DNA of 64,000 nucleotides from Cerrena zonata (GCA_038087015.1 JASBNA010000023.1:496001-560000); one strand, 5' to 3'. Positions 9,003 to 21,032 are shown, counted from the first letter of the stretch. Numbers and translations are program-made. Notes: generated by a model not told the origin, from the sequence alone.

Positions 9003-9638
9003 TTTCAAAAACAAGAAGCTAATAAAAAACTAATATTTAGATACCTTCGAAGAAGAAAAGTAGTTGGTTTGAAAATGAATTTCGTTTTCATAGGAATCAA
9101 GGTTGATATTTATATTTTGATTTTGTTACAAGCCTCTGTAGACTAACAAAACGAAAAAAAACACATACAAAAGTAAAAAAAAAAAACAAAAAAACAAATT
9201 ACAAAAAAAGAAAGAAGAACTTCAAGGACAAACAAGTGCCAAATCAGACAAATGGCTAAATATAAAGAGTAGGTAGCTATTACTACTAGTTCTCAAAGAT
9301 TATTCAGAAATACAATGTAAGGACAATATGTTCCCAAGGGAAACAAGGTTTGTGTTGACAATTTGGCTACTGCCAAGTACGAACCAAGTCAATGGCCGAT
9401 ATCCTCGAAGTAGTCACTTCCCTGGTTTCGTCTATTAAACTGTGATCATTTAAACATGGCTCATACTTTATGTCTGGCTGGGGAAGTGCTTTTGGCATTG
9501 GCTCTTTTTCTTCTTTTCCGAGGGCGGAGGGCTATATTCCGAGGGTGGTATCTGCTCATCGCCAGTTCTCCAGAATCGTTTACATAGCCATTTCAACAAC
9601 GATAAAAATAGCACCCTGATCATTAACAGCACCCTGTC
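9003..9638. other. Divergent promoter region of CYSTM and RSA1-like genes
   Basis: The stretch has no credible ORF. An A-rich tract at about 9152-9215 (AAAAAAAAAAAACAAAAAAAC type) probably excludes nucleosomes. I see no further motif I can support. Confidence 0.4.
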
Positions 9639-10238
9639 ATGAATTCCAACGAATGGCTCCTTGACGGACTCCCCACGCACTTGCCCAACGAAGAGGCAGA
9701 AACCCCCGAGCCCCGGCCCCAGCCCAAGCCGGAAAGTGATCCCTCAGACGACGAGCAGGTGACCTTGATTCCAGGTACAAATATATCATTACAGACAGAC
9801 GAGGACATTGCTAAGTGGATAGAAGAACGGAAGAAGAAATGGCCTACAAATAAAAGAGTTCAAGAGAAACAGCAGCAGCAGCAACAGCAACAGCCAGCAA
9901 AAAGACTGGCTGCCGATGATCAGCCAAAGAAGAAACAAAAGACCGTTTGCCGGTTTTACCAACAACATAAACGGTGTAAGTTTGGGAACCAATGCAGTTT
10001 TGTTCACGAGACCCAGCAAAGTAAGCCTTCTTCTGGCAGTACCAAGATGTTGAACGGAATCGAAATCAACGTCCCGAAAAGATTCACCAACGAGATGTAC
10101 GTCAATCCAGCCACTAATTCTTCTTTGTACAAGATGTTGGTTCAACGGGACTTGTACCTGAATGAAAACGAGATTGTCCTTGATTTTATCGAGTATTTAT
10201 ACGATAAAGGCTTAATTGACGAAAACGTTAATTTATGA
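9639..10238 (+). CDS. RSA1: NUFIP/Rsa1-like snoRNP assembly factor with CCCH zinc finger
   Basis: 199 residues. The segment at about 45-70 (IPGTNISL, then EDIAKWIEERKKKWPT) is the conserved NUFIP1/Rsa1 peptide that binds the snoRNP protein Snu13/15.5K. It is followed by a glutamine run (residues 78-85, a CAG/CAA repeat at about 9871-9893) and a basic nuclear-localisation-like stretch. A CCCH finger C-X8-C-X5-C-X3-H follows (Cys104, Cys113, Cys119, His123). The C-terminus (~150-199) is a short helical region. Rsa1 works with the R2TP/Hsp90 machinery to assemble box C/D snoRNPs and in 60S ribosome biogenesis. The protein is shorter than S. cerevisiae Rsa1, but the signature is clear. Its 3' end faces SLD1 only ~37 bp away. 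Confidence 0.75.
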   Translation: MNSNEWLLDGLPTHLPNEEAETPEPRPQPKPESDPSDDEQVTLIPGTNISLQTDEDIAKWIEERKKKWPTNKRVQEKQQQQQQQQPAKRLAADDQPKKKQKTVCRFYQQHKRCKFGNQCSFVHETQQSKPSSGSTKMLNGIEINVPKRFTNEMYVNPATNSSLYKMLVQRDLYLNENEIVLDFIEYLYDKGLIDENVNL

Positions 10239-10275
10239 AGTAATGACATATATAGATATATAATAATAAATACTT

Positions 10276-12019
10276 TTAATGATCAACATGGGGTAACAGT
10301 TTAGTACAATCTAACATGATGCTGCATTGTTTTCCTATTTCACCTAATTTACCAATGATGATTTCATTCCCTTTTCCAAACCCATAAATAGAATATCTTA
10401 AACCAACATCCCGACAGAAATCAAGTACGTAAGGTTGTGCCTTTTCTCAAATTATGACGGGGTAATCTTGGGAATAAGTGATGTATTGCTTGAAATTGTA
10501 ATCCTCCATGAAGAAAATCTAACCATTCTGGACAGTCGACATCCATTGTGGTTCTGACTTGTCTTGAAGGGAAACTTTCACTGGTTCCTAAATCACTGGT
10601 TGACATTGCAAAATGCGATAATGTAATTTGAACATGAACTAACATGGTTGCAATATGACTCACCATAACGTAATTGAACTTGTTCCATCCTCCTTCAATC
10701 GTTTTACCAACTATAAGATAAAAAAACCAATAAAAGAAAAACGATAATCCAACTAATTCAAAGTATCTGAACCAAGCAGCTTTCCCCCTACGTGGTCCAT
10801 CTCCATTCAAAACATGCATCCAGGATAACCTATATAAATTGAATCGACCAAAACAAAGAATCGGGTAATATAAATACTCTTGTATTGGAATCAATTTTTT
10901 AGCAAACGCATCTAATGGTAAATATTTTTCATAATACGTAGAATAAACATCATTGAAAAGTTTAACACTAACTGCAAAAAATGGTAAATGTTGAATATCG
11001 GGATCGTGTACTGGATCATTGGTAATCAAATGGTGAACGTTATGATTCCGTTTCCACCATCCTAAACTTAACCCTCCGAAAAAATCAGCAATTAACATTC
11101 CAAATAAATTATCATATTGGTAATCATGAGTAATCAGTACATGGCCGGCATCGTGTGCTATAAAAGTACCTTGATGCCATGCCAATCCAATGAAAATTGC
11201 ACTTAGAAAATAGTATTTCAATTTTAAAAATGAAAATGAATAAAGCACAAGACTTCCAATCTTAATAAGTTCTCGAACATATGACCAATAGTGACATTCA
11301 TATAATCCCAAGTTAATCACCTTGGCATGTAATTCATTATATTTGTCCCTCAAATGTTGCTGCGTCTTATAATCTAAACTTGGAACTCCCAATACATCTT
11401 GTTGAGTTAAGGCATTATCATAATTTTGCACCAATTCTTTGGGGTCGATAATTGGATAATCTTTCACCGGGAAAACTTCATCCATATTCTCTTTCGTGAT
11501 GATCCTGGTTTTGTTGGCCTCAACCTTCCCCTTAGGAAATCCCAACCCTTTATTCTCAACTACCTTAGGCTTATTTTCTTCATCGACTGAGCTAGTAGAA
11601 CTTGCACTCGATACAAGATCGACATCACTATTGCTAGCACTTCCTTGGTCCAATTTGTTCTCCAACAACGTATGTGATGCCATGGCCTTATCAGCACCAG
11701 TATAAACCGCTCCTTGAATTGGTGGTAACAAGTTTTCCCAAAAGTAATCAATTTGTCCAACTTTCCAATTCGTGAAACTTTCAATCGATTCGGCACTATG
11801 GTAAGCATTCATTTCATCAGTGGCATCTCTTCCAATCATATGATGGACTGCCTTTTCACCTCCAGGGTGCTTGGGCAACCAAGATGTTAGATTCAAAACA
11901 TAATTCTTATAAATAACTATAGCCTTTCCTTGAGATACTAACTCAATGATTTCTCCTCTACTTAGTATTTTGGGCTGTCTTTTGACCCCTGGCTTCACAG
12001 GTTCACCGGCTTTACTCAT
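10276..12019 (-). CDS. SLD1: Sphingolipid delta-8 desaturase with N-terminal cytochrome b5 domain (one frameshift)
   Basis: The N-terminal cytochrome b5 domain has the heme motif HPGG (about residue 51) and a second His around 73 (YHSAE). Then come the membrane desaturase core and three His boxes: HDAGH, HNVHH and QFQAIHH. This architecture marks delta-8 sphingolipid desaturases, which act in the ER on long-chain bases of glucosylceramide. The frame reads cleanly to about 10441 and then hits an early stop at 10421. One extra C in the CC at 10440-10441 explains this: the next frame continues with family-like sequence (AQPYVLDFCRDVG, then YGFGKGNE) to a stop at 10276-10278. The repaired length is 580 residues, normal for the family. 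A CTG codon at 11137-11135 lies just after the first His box. Confidence 0.92.
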
Positions 12020-12382
12020 TTCAAAGCTTTCCTTCTGTTAACTAAGTCTATCGTGTTATGCTACGAGGAAAAGAACGTGGTTTTATCTTGTCGGCTGAAT
12101 TTTTCCTTTCTGATATCTGAGATTTTAGCAGCGTTTCGAGAACAGCGAAGAGTACCTTTGAGAATAGTACGATTTTTTCGCTCATAACTTTTTTGACTAC
12201 AAAGCCTCTAAACGACAATTGGATACAAAAATCAACAGATCGAGCTTATCTCATGATTATGGCGAGATTGTCGAGTGAAAGAATCAAAAACGAATCAAAA
12301 ACTCCTTGAGCGGTATGAAATATATGTAGACATGCATTAAGAGTAAGTAAAGAACTGAAAACCATTATATAAGAGTGAAAAC
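12020..12382. other. SLD1 promoter / SMC3 3' region
   Basis: 363 bp with no credible ORF. It should hold the SLD1 promoter (minus strand) and the SMC3 terminator. I see no specific motif. Confidence 0.35.
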
Positions 12383-15300
12383 TCAACGACGTTGTTGGCC
12401 CTCTACGAAAGACATTGCTTCTTCCCGGTTGATTTCAGAGACAGTACTGACTTTATTACCAAACATCACACCATAAAAGTTGTTTGCAACTTGCAACATT
12501 TCTGGTCTGAAGGTGGTACAAATAAATTGAGCGGAATGGGACAATTTGCTAATCATTGAAGCGACGGCAATTCTGTACTGGGTGTCTAAGTTGGCATCGA
12601 TTTCATCAAATAAGTAGAATGGGGCAGGATCACATTCTTGAATTGCAAGGATAAGTGCAATTGCACATAGAGACTTTTGACCTCCGGATAATTGTTCAAT
12701 TCTTTGCTGTTCATCGTGCTTGGAATTGAATGATACCGAGATCGAAACACCCACGTAATTGTCAATGTTGACTTGAGGTTGTTTATTACGAGTACGGCGC
12801 GAGACTCCTTCATGTTCGCTATCGTCATCGCTACCGACAATTTCTTCATCAGATGCGGTTGGTTCGGAGGCCGTTTGCCTTTTCTTTTGCATGATTAAAT
12901 TACCCACACCAGCAGGAACTAATTTTTCAAAGATTTCATGGAAACTTTTAGATACTTGTTCGAAGCTTTTGCTGATGGCTTCATCTTTTTGCTTTTCTAA
13001 TTTATGAATCAATTGTTCGATCGAATCTCGAGATTTTTCTAGCTCATCTTTTCGTTTCATTAAATCTTCCCTTTCACGAGTGAAAGTATTAAATTGCTCC
13101 ATGGCTTTCTTATTAATGTGGGAGAACTTAGACAATCCTTGATTAATGGAGTTCAATTCATTCGAAATGGCATCAGGACTTTTGTCATTATGTTCTGTTG
13201 ATAAGAATGCTTCTTCTGGTAATGCCCCCAAGTCACTGATTTTCTTACTAACCTCATCACGGCGTTGATATAGTATCGATTTTTTTGATAAACTTCGTTC
13301 ACTTGTTTTAGAAAATTTTTCAAGTTTCTTCATGATATTAATTTGTTGTTGATTAGCATCTTTTAACAAATCCTCATGTTTATTGAGTTCATCATGAAGA
13401 TTTTGGAAAGTTTGATTTGATTCTATTTTTTTAGATTCCACGCTATCAAATTGTTTTTTCAATCCTTGTAATTCGTTTTCTAACATGTTCAATTCTAAAG
13501 CGCTTAATTGATGATTTGAATGGCCAGAAGAATCAAGCAACTTATTTAAATGAGGCACGTAGTTATTATTTAATTCGGATTCAATGGTTGAGATAGAACC
13601 TTCAATGCTGGATAATTCGGTAACAACTTCATCCAATTCATTTTCAGTTTGACTGATTTGATTATTTAATTGTTGCAAAAGCGTGAGTTCTTCATCGCTT
13701 AAACTTTGAGTAAATGAAGATTTTAATTCAGCTTGATGTTGATCTAAATTTGTTTGTAAATTCTTTTTTGTCATATTGAGAGAATTCAGACTAATTTCTA
13801 ATGAACTAAGTTCTTGTTCTAAATTGAATTTTTTATTGTTTAATTGAGATAATTCTGTTTTTATTGGTTCACGAGAAGACACTATTTGATCTAAATCACG
13901 ACTTTGGTTTGTAATTCATTGTTAACATTATTCAATTCTTGGTTAACTGCATCAATGTTCTCAGAACATTTATTTAATTCCTGTTGAATTTTTATCAATT
14001 CTTTCTTTTTCTTAGATTGAACTTTTAAGGCATCGATTCTTGAATTTTTATAATCTCTAAATCCACCCGATAAAGTACCCTTTGTATCTGCTCTATCACC
14101 ATCTAGGGTAATGGCATTAAGTTTGAATTGTTTGGCCAATTCATAACCTTTTTGTAAATTACTACAAACAATGGTTTTCCCAAAGACTTGTCTCATGGCT
14201 ATTCCAACTTTTTGTTTATCGTGTTTGATTTTATCAATCAAAGGAATACATTCATTTTCTTGAGGATTTGGATACTCAGTGTGTTCGGGAACTTTCATAC
14301 GATTCAAAGGCATAAAAGTGACCCTACCAGCATTGGTTCTTACCAATTCATTCATGATGATAGACGCGGTTTTATCATTATCAACCACAACATGGAAAAG
14401 TGAGTTACCAGCAACTACTTCAACTGAAGCTTTGTATTTATCACTTACATGGAATAATTCAGCCAATGGGCCATGAACCGATTCTCCTAGATTAAGTTTT
14501 TCGGTAATACTCTTTACAGCTGCCAAACCTTTAGCTTGGGCACGATCCATAGTTTGATTGACTTGGTGAGTGGCATTATTAAGATCGTTCTCTATCAGGT
14601 CTTGGAAACTCTTGTATCTGATTTCATCACGCCATAATTGTTTTCTTTGATCTGTAAGTTCAACTATTCGGGCACGCAATTCATTAACAGAAGTTTGAAG
14701 TTGATCAATTTTTTGACTTTGTTGATTATCCCCATTCAAATCTTCACTCAATTCATTTATTCTATTATTATATTCGAATAATTCTTCCTTATAGGAGGTA
14801 ATGTTTTCTTGAATTTGATCAATGGAAGTTTGTTTAGTTTTTAGATCTTGTTTCAAAGATTTAATTTCTTTCTGCAACCAATCATCTCTTTGCTTTTGAG
14901 TGGTGAATTTAGAAAAACGACTTTGTTTAGAATATAATGCTCTTTGTTTAGTTTGTAACTCTGCTAACTTTAATTTGATTTCTGTTTCGTGTTCTTGTAA
15001 TGATCTAAGCTTAGGTTTATAATCAGCTATTTTAGATTCGTGTTTGGCAATAAGATCTTTATAATGAGAAACCAGAGACTCATTTGACTTGGACTGTTGT
15101 TCAACTGAACTTAAATTAGCCCTCAAGTTATTTACTTCGACTTCTTTCTCTGCGATGAGTTGATAGAGTTGATTTGAATCGATATCAGTTTGCAGTTTCT
15201 CCAAAGTTGCCACTTTCAAGTCAGTTTTCAATTGACCAATCGAATCAATGAGCTGTTGACATAGTGCTTCTCTAGAATTTAAATCTTCGATATCTTGCTT

Positions 15301-16056
15301 AGAGTTTTCTAACAAATCAGTATATTCTTCTTCATTTTGTTCAATTTTGGTATTTAATGTATTCAATTCACGATCGAATAACTTATATTCTAATAACTTT
15401 TTATTTTTCTCCAAAGATTGATATTCTTTTAAATCGGTCGATTCGATTTGTAAATCAGATAACCTAGCATCAAGAGATTGTAGAGCTTCATCAGTACGCT
15501 GTTTCTTGTAATTGGAATTGGCAATTTCCTTCATAGACTCCTTTAGCTTGGACTCAAAGACTTTGGCCCCACTAACTTCCTTCAAAAGACTCAATCTTTC
15601 TGCATCCTTCGAATTGGTCAACGCAGTGATTCTACCCTGAGGAACAATATAATAGGGATTTGATCTGGAAAAACCGGCACTTTCTAACAAATTCATGATA
15701 TCAGACCTGGTTGCCGATTTCCCATCCAATGAATAATCATCCTTTTTCAACCCAATGGTTCTTCTAACCGCTATCTCATCTTTAGAGATCGGGAATCTTC
15801 GTTCAGTGTTATCGAAAACAATCTCCACATACGCAGACATAACATTACCGGATCCTTCATGAATAAGACCTTTCCTTTCTTCTCTGGTCATATGAGTATA
15901 GGCATCCGATAAAACAAATCGAATAGCAGCAAAGAAGTTCGATTTACCACTACCGTTTCGACCAACCACCACATTATGCTGCGGCGATAAAAGGTCAATC
16001 ACCGTCGTGTTCTTGTAGGTCTTGAAACCTTGAATAATGATCTTCTTAATATGCAT
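12383..16056 (-). CDS. SMC3: Cohesin subunit Smc3 (one frameshift)
   Basis: The start MHIKKIIIQGFKTY at 16056 matches Smc3 starts; the in-frame extension upstream begins with GTG and is not expected to be used. The Walker A motif GRNGSGKS is at residues 32-39, two long coiled coils flank a hinge (around 520-680), the ABC signature LSGGQ is near 1123 and the Walker B/D-loop LFDEIDANLD near 1148-1157. Smc3 pairs with Smc1 and Scc1 to form the cohesin ring. The reading stops at 13891 and resumes in another frame; one missing A in the coding A-run (13903-13905 on + strand, TTT) restores it. The repaired length is 1224 residues, close to yeast Smc3. The break lies in the second coiled coil and is most likely a consensus error, since this gene is essential. 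Confidence 0.95.
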
Positions 16057-16202
16057 TACCCAGCACCTCTTGCACTTATAAATCACCTTCTGGACAAAAG
16101 AAAAGCTACGATGTTATCAAGTGAAGTTGATCTATCAGAGAAGAGACGCGTCTCTCGAATTTTTTTTTTTTTTTTTGTTTATCTATTTTTGATTAATACA
16201 CA

Positions 16203-17800
16203 CTAATTAGTATTGCCAAACCGATCTCTTCTTGAAGAAGCAGTGGAAGCAGACCACGGCCTATCTTGGGCCAGGTACCTGCGTGGAGGTAGAGTGAAAG
16301 GAAGACGGATGGGGATGTTGTGGGTATCGTTTTGTAGGGAGTCAGAGGCGTAGACTGGGATCAATTTGCGGTTTTCCTTTTGGTGTACGAAGATGCTGAG
16401 TTCATAGCTGCAAATTCTATATTCGTTATTGGCAAGAGGTTCACCCCAGGCTTGCTTGGATAAGTTATGACTTCCGACTAGTGCCCAACGCAAGCTGCTC
16501 CAGTTATCGGCGTTATCGCAGGCATAGATCTTGGTATGGGGCATTACATTTTCTCTCCCGGTTTTTGAATTTTTGGAAGAAGAGTTCCATTTGCAAAGAT
16601 AGGGTTTGATGTTTTGAAGGTAGTTGGCATTCAGTCGTGCGTTGTTGTTGTTGAAATGTATGGCAACCCCAGACATGTAGCCCAAGTTACTGTCGGCCAC
16701 CTCATCTAGGGTTGGATAGACTATATTGGGAGTGTAGTTGTATTGGGTTTGGTGGTTACGGGCAGAGTTTTCACTAGGACCAAGGCTGGAGAAGCGATTG
16801 GTTTTGGAGAACATCAAGGGGCAGATCAAATGGGTGAACACTGACGCATGCTGGCCCTTTTGAACTTTGAAAGAACTTGCAATCGAAGACACCTGGGCTA
16901 GGACATTGTGGTTTGCATCAGAGTCTCCGAGTAGTAGATCATTTCTTTTGAGAAGCTGTAAGAACTTGCCGTATCCCTGCTGCGGACCTTGACTCAAGTT
17001 GTATATTCCCGGTGACGACAGAAGAATCTCAATGTCGATACTCAGGTAGTCGTAGAGCTTGATATCGTCTATAAGTTGGGAAATAGTAACTTTGTTATAA
17101 GACCTTAGGTATTCGGTCATGTCTTGCAAGAACCGGTCGCCCAAGATCGTGGAACTGCTGGTGTCCTTCTTCTGCTAAGTCGGCCGCTTCTCCAGCACAT
17201 TTGGGTCAACCCAGCAAAATCGATCTTGTTGAAATTGCACGTCATAATAACAAACTCAACAGTGTTATCTTGAAAAAAATTCACCATCATCTTGCTATGA
17301 TGCGATCCAAACCGAAAGGGCAAGTTTGCCTTTACTTCTTCGATATCAAATGCCTTCTTGACAAATTCGGCATCGTCACTATTTTGCACAACGTCCGAGC
17401 CAGTGACAAATACAATCTTTGCCCTTCGCCTCACAGCGTCACGATGCAAATGGGTAAGGAAAACATCTAAGTCAACTGCAAAATTGAACTGGTAAGTTTT
17501 GCTCAAATCTGGCATGCCTATAAGATCCAGAAGTGCCAAAGCTTCTTTATTGGCCTCTGCACTGGCTGTACCACCGTGCAATTCGTGGCTTCGATCCTGA
17601 AGCAAGCGACAGCTGACTTCAATGGAACCGGCTTCCCAGTGGGCTTCCTCTTCAGAATCATCACCAATTTCAATCGGATCGTTGGAGCTGCCTGCTTTTG
17701 GCTGCGGAATTTTTTTTTCATCGTCAACTTTGGGTTTCTTACTTGCCCAATGGTTTCTTGCTGCTAGATGGGCATCTGACTGTGACCGTTTCTCCGACAT
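16203..17800 (-). CDS. TDP1: Tyrosyl-DNA phosphodiesterase 1 (one frameshift)
   Basis: The N-terminal half (from the ATG at 17800) carries the first HxK motif in SHHSKMM (His168, Lys170) plus the EFVIMTCNF and GLTQMCWRS motifs that surround it in Tdp1. The C-terminal half carries the second active-site segment (HTKIY, then GSHNLSKQAWG). Tdp1 removes topoisomerase I peptides and other adducts from DNA 3' ends in the nucleus. The two halves are in different frames. A single missing base around 17168-17177 joins WRSGRL to SSSTILGDRF and gives 532 residues, about the normal length. An acidic motif DPIEIGDDSEEE near residue 41 resembles a SUMO-interaction motif. The exact missing base cannot be read because the site is not a homopolymer. 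Confidence 0.9.
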
Positions 17801-18010
17801 TTATCACTTCTTTGCTTGTTTGGATCGGTTGGATGAAAGATCCTTCCCATCAAGCGTTTTCCAGTGTTTTTCGTCGTTCTTTTTGGAACCGCACAATTCG
17901 GCAATACTTCAATTTAAAGGCTTAACGAGCTTTTTTTAGAATCAACCACTCTTCTATTCCAGTTTTACTTCAATTGACTTGAATAGGACATAGTAAAACA
18001 GCCATTGGCC

Positions 18011-20260
18011 ATGCCGCTTACGTTTAATTACCAGGATCATGAAATAGTCTCGTCTTCCACCGTTATAGTTAGTGGACGTACGTCAACGGGGATTAATACC
18101 GGGGTAATTAGCTTCACCAATAACAAAAACAAAGTTTATCCTCCACAACATTTTGAAGTGAATAACAACGGTAACTTTAAAGCATTGCTCCATGTTTATC
18201 CTGGAGAGAATAATATTTTCGAAGTTCAGGTTAGTGATAATGGGTTCATTAATGGTCTTGGGTTTCCTCAATATAACGGGAATCAGCACGTTGTTGATCA
18301 AGGACAGTTGGCATTAACATATAACCCGCTTCCTCATAATAAGCCAGTTCATCTCTGTGTTATTTTGGGTAAAGATTCAAATGGTAGCTATGATATGCCG
18401 AGTTATAGATTACAGCGTGGTGAGGTTGCTAATTTAGATACTGCTATTAGAAAGTTAAAAGTTGCTGGAAGACTTATGCAAGCTTTCACTCAAGACGAAA
18501 TGAGAGCAATTGGATTGAGTAACAGAAGTTTCCAGTTTGTTGAAGAAACAGTAAAACATCAAGGAATCTTTGGTTACAACGTAGAATCTCCAACTCCCCA
18601 TCAAGAGGTTAAGATTCATGTTATCAGATCCCCGAAAACAGTTGCTGAATTAAGAAATCCTAATGTGGCTCAACAAAATCCCAAAGGTACTGATAAAGGC
18701 TGGCTTTTCAGTCATGCAATTGATTTGATGAAAAACCATTCACCAGAAATTTTCGATACCTATAGAAAAATGGGGACTGCAATTCAATGTGCCTTTTTAT
18801 ATTTGGATGCTACATTTGAAACAAGACTGAAAATAATATTGACTCATGCTGCTCTTGGAGGGGGAACTGCCGAAGTTAAGTGTGCCATTTTCGGATCCCA
18901 TGGTCTTCATTCATGGCCAATAAATTTCCCTCAAGTGACTCCCCATTTCTTGGATGCTACCCATTTATCTACAAATGAAGTGGCCAATGATTGTAACGAG
19001 TGTGGAACTAGCTGGGAATGTTTTAATATTACTTTGGGTGCTTTCATGCACGAAATCGGGCACTCTTTGGGCTCGCCTCATCAAGTAAATGGGGTAATGT
19101 TGAGAGATTATGTTTGGTGGAATAGAAGTTTCCAAACAAGAGAAATGGAATGCTTGAGAAGAGGTACCAGAGGCGAAGTAATTGGAGCTGATGGAAATTG
19201 GCCTCGGGTTTGTCATTGGAATCGTTTAGATCTTATTCGTTATCTCCACCATGGTTCCTTCAGCTTACCCACCGATAATTTTGGCAAAACTTTCTCAACC
19301 ACCTTTGCTCCTGATAAGCAACATGATGATATAAATAAGGAACCAACTCTGTATAATACTCCTTCTGGTGGAGCATTGATTAAGCTGCAACCGGGGATTT
19401 TCATGGTGGAGTTCGTCACTAAAGATTTGGCCAGACATCATCTTGAATACTTCCCAAGAAATTATGGAGGCCCTGGTTTACAACATGAAATGATGTTGGA
19501 TTACAACTCATCCTTACAGATGCTAAGACAAGCAGCTCCAAAAGATGCATCAGACGATTTTGCCGTTAGAGTTTTATCTCTTGGTGGTGATTTGTTTATA
19601 AACAATTTCAAAGATCATTGCTCTAATTCGGGTAAAGATAATGTGATAAAAAGTGACTTTGGTTTAAACAGAGGAACCTTAACTGGATACAAGAGTGCAT
19701 TATTAGGTAAATCCAAAGACAAGAAACCAGCAATCATTGGATTTGACCTTAACACTGTCTATAAGGTTAGAATTTACCATGGTGGTGCATTAGATGGGGT
19801 GAAATTTTATTTTACAGTTCCTTCTGGTGGCGGTCAATCTTCAAAATCACCGGGAGGTGCTCCTAAAGTACCTGCTAGAAACTACCTCAACAAACTAGTA
19901 AATAAACTTTCAGATACTTCAATTACGCCTAAGCATGATACTTCATCTTCTCCCAATGGGAACCTTCCAGAAGGAACAAAAAAAGAAGTTCTTATCGGTA
20001 ATGAAAAGAAAGATTTTTCAGAATTGGTACTCGATCCAGGTGAAGTAATCACCAGGTTTCATTTTAGAAATGGAGCTTGGATGGATGCGATTCAATTCGA
20101 AACCACTGCCGGCCGTTTATCCCCCATGTTCGGGAACGCCAAAGGGGGGCATTTATCTACATTAGAAGCACCTTCTCATGATTTCGAATTAATTGGAATG
20201 TATGGGTATACAGGATCTTGGTTAGATGGTCTTGGGGTGATCTATACCAGTAAGAGATAA
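18011..20260 (+). CDS. Zinc metalloproteinase with C-terminal jacalin-like domain (YIL108W family)
   Basis: 749 residues from the ATG at 18011; a TTG two codons earlier is not a credible start. There is no signal peptide. The metzincin-type zinc motif HExxHxxGxxH occurs as HEIGHSLGSPH, with the first His at about residue 347. The C-terminal ~240 residues contain two segments typical of a jacalin-like beta-prism lectin (GAWMDAIQFET near 695-705 and GYTGSWLDGLGV near the end). The arrangement matches the uncharacterised yeast protein YIL108W and its fungal relatives, annotated as putative metalloproteinases. Substrate and location are unknown. It shares a ~210-bp divergent promoter with TDP1, and its 3' end is 49 bp from the converging KXD1. 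The frame is intact. Confidence 0.85.
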   Translation: MPLTFNYQDHEIVSSSTVIVSGRTSTGINTGVISFTNNKNKVYPPQHFEVNNNGNFKALLHVYPGENNIFEVQVSDNGFINGLGFPQYNGNQHVVDQGQLALTYNPLPHNKPVHLCVILGKDSNGSYDMPSYRLQRGEVANLDTAIRKLKVAGRLMQAFTQDEMRAIGLSNRSFQFVEETVKHQGIFGYNVESPTPHQEVKIHVIRSPKTVAELRNPNVAQQNPKGTDKGWLFSHAIDLMKNHSPEIFDTYRKMGTAIQCAFLYLDATFETRLKIILTHAALGGGTAEVKCAIFGSHGLHSWPINFPQVTPHFLDATHLSTNEVANDCNECGTSWECFNITLGAFMHEIGHSLGSPHQVNGVMLRDYVWWNRSFQTREMECLRRGTRGEVIGADGNWPRVCHWNRLDLIRYLHHGSFSLPTDNFGKTFSTTFAPDKQHDDINKEPTLYNTPSGGALIKLQPGIFMVEFVTKDLARHHLEYFPRNYGGPGLQHEMMLDYNSSLQMLRQAAPKDASDDFAVRVLSLGGDLFINNFKDHCSNSGKDNVIKSDFGLNRGTLTGYKSALLGKSKDKKPAIIGFDLNTVYKVRIYHGGALDGVKFYFTVPSGGGQSSKSPGGAPKVPARNYLNKLVNKLSDTSITPKHDTSSSPNGNLPEGTKKEVLIGNEKKDFSELVLDPGEVITRFHFRNGAWMDAIQFETTAGRLSPMFGNAKGGHLSTLEAPSHDFELIGMYGYTGSWLDGLGVIYTSKR

Positions 20261-20309
20261 TTATACATATTGTTTTGTAAATTTTAATGAAAAATGTTCG
20301 TTTTACATA

Positions 20310-21032
20310 CTAATATTCGTTTGAATCGATTTGCCGTTCGAGTACTTTATCCTTTGCTTGATTGTATTCTACAGGGAAACGGCCAGCCACACCCTGGTTT
20401 TCCGAAGAATTAGACTTGAAAATCGATGGCAAGGCTAATTTATTTGACTTTCTAGTAGTGTTCTTCAATCTCTCAATCCTAGTCTCGATATCCTTGATAT
20501 CTCTTGCAAGTTTGGATACCTTGCTTATTTTCAGATTATTTCCGTCTTTTACAACAGGAGCAAAGTTTTCAGCATACAACTGTTGAATTCGCAGTAGACT
20601 ATCCCTGAGCTCCTTTTGTTTGTCAATGATCTTCTGGTTTTCATTGTTCAATTGTCCACTCAATTGGGCTTGGATAACCAAAGATTTATCTAATTGTAGT
20701 GATTCTAATGCAAATGAAAGTGACTTCGATAAATAATCTGATAATTCACTTAAGCTCGATGTATAATTGAAATGATCCTGGTAGTCCAAAGAATTGGCTA
20801 GCAAGGTCCCCAGGTTCTCCTCTTCATCACTCATGATATAGTCATCGTCGTCCTCTTCATCTTCTTCCTGTTCTTCCTGTTCTTCCTGTTCTTCCTGTTC
20901 TTCATGTTCTTCTTCCTCTCTTTCTCGAGCCGTGGCCTCTTGTCTATGGTTCACACTCGGTATATCTGGTGCTTCTGCCAGTCCACTTCCCGTTCGAGCC
21001 TTCCCACCATTGCCAACCGTATCATCTCCCAT
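20310..21032 (-). CDS. KXD1: KxDL-family BLOC-1 subunit Kxd1
   Basis: 240 residues. The N-terminus is disordered and very acidic, including a tandem EEQ run (9-bp repeat TTCTTCCTG, about five copies at 20862-20906). The C-terminal half is helical and has the KxDL signature order: a helix with LDKSLVIQAQLSGQLN, a linker, ARDIKDIETRIERLK, and an ending FPVEYNQAK that parallels the YPxEY motif of the family. In yeast Kxd1 belongs to the BLOC-1 complex that regulates Rab5 (Vps21) on endosomes. Its neighbour APL5 also works in endosome-to-vacuole transport, and the two genes are divergent with ~200 bp between ATGs; co-regulation is inference only. Confidence 0.75.
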   Translation of the reverse strand: MGDDTVGNGGKARTGSGLAEAPDIPSVNHRQEATAREREEEEHEEQEEQEEQEEQEEDEEDDDDYIMSDEEENLGTLLANSLDYQDHFNYTSSLSELSDYLSKSLSFALESLQLDKSLVIQAQLSGQLNNENQKIIDKQKELRDSLLRIQQLYAENFAPVVKDGNNLKISKVSKLARDIKDIETRIERLKNTTRKSNKLALPSIFKSNSSENQGVAGRFPVEYNQAKDKVLERQIDSNEY

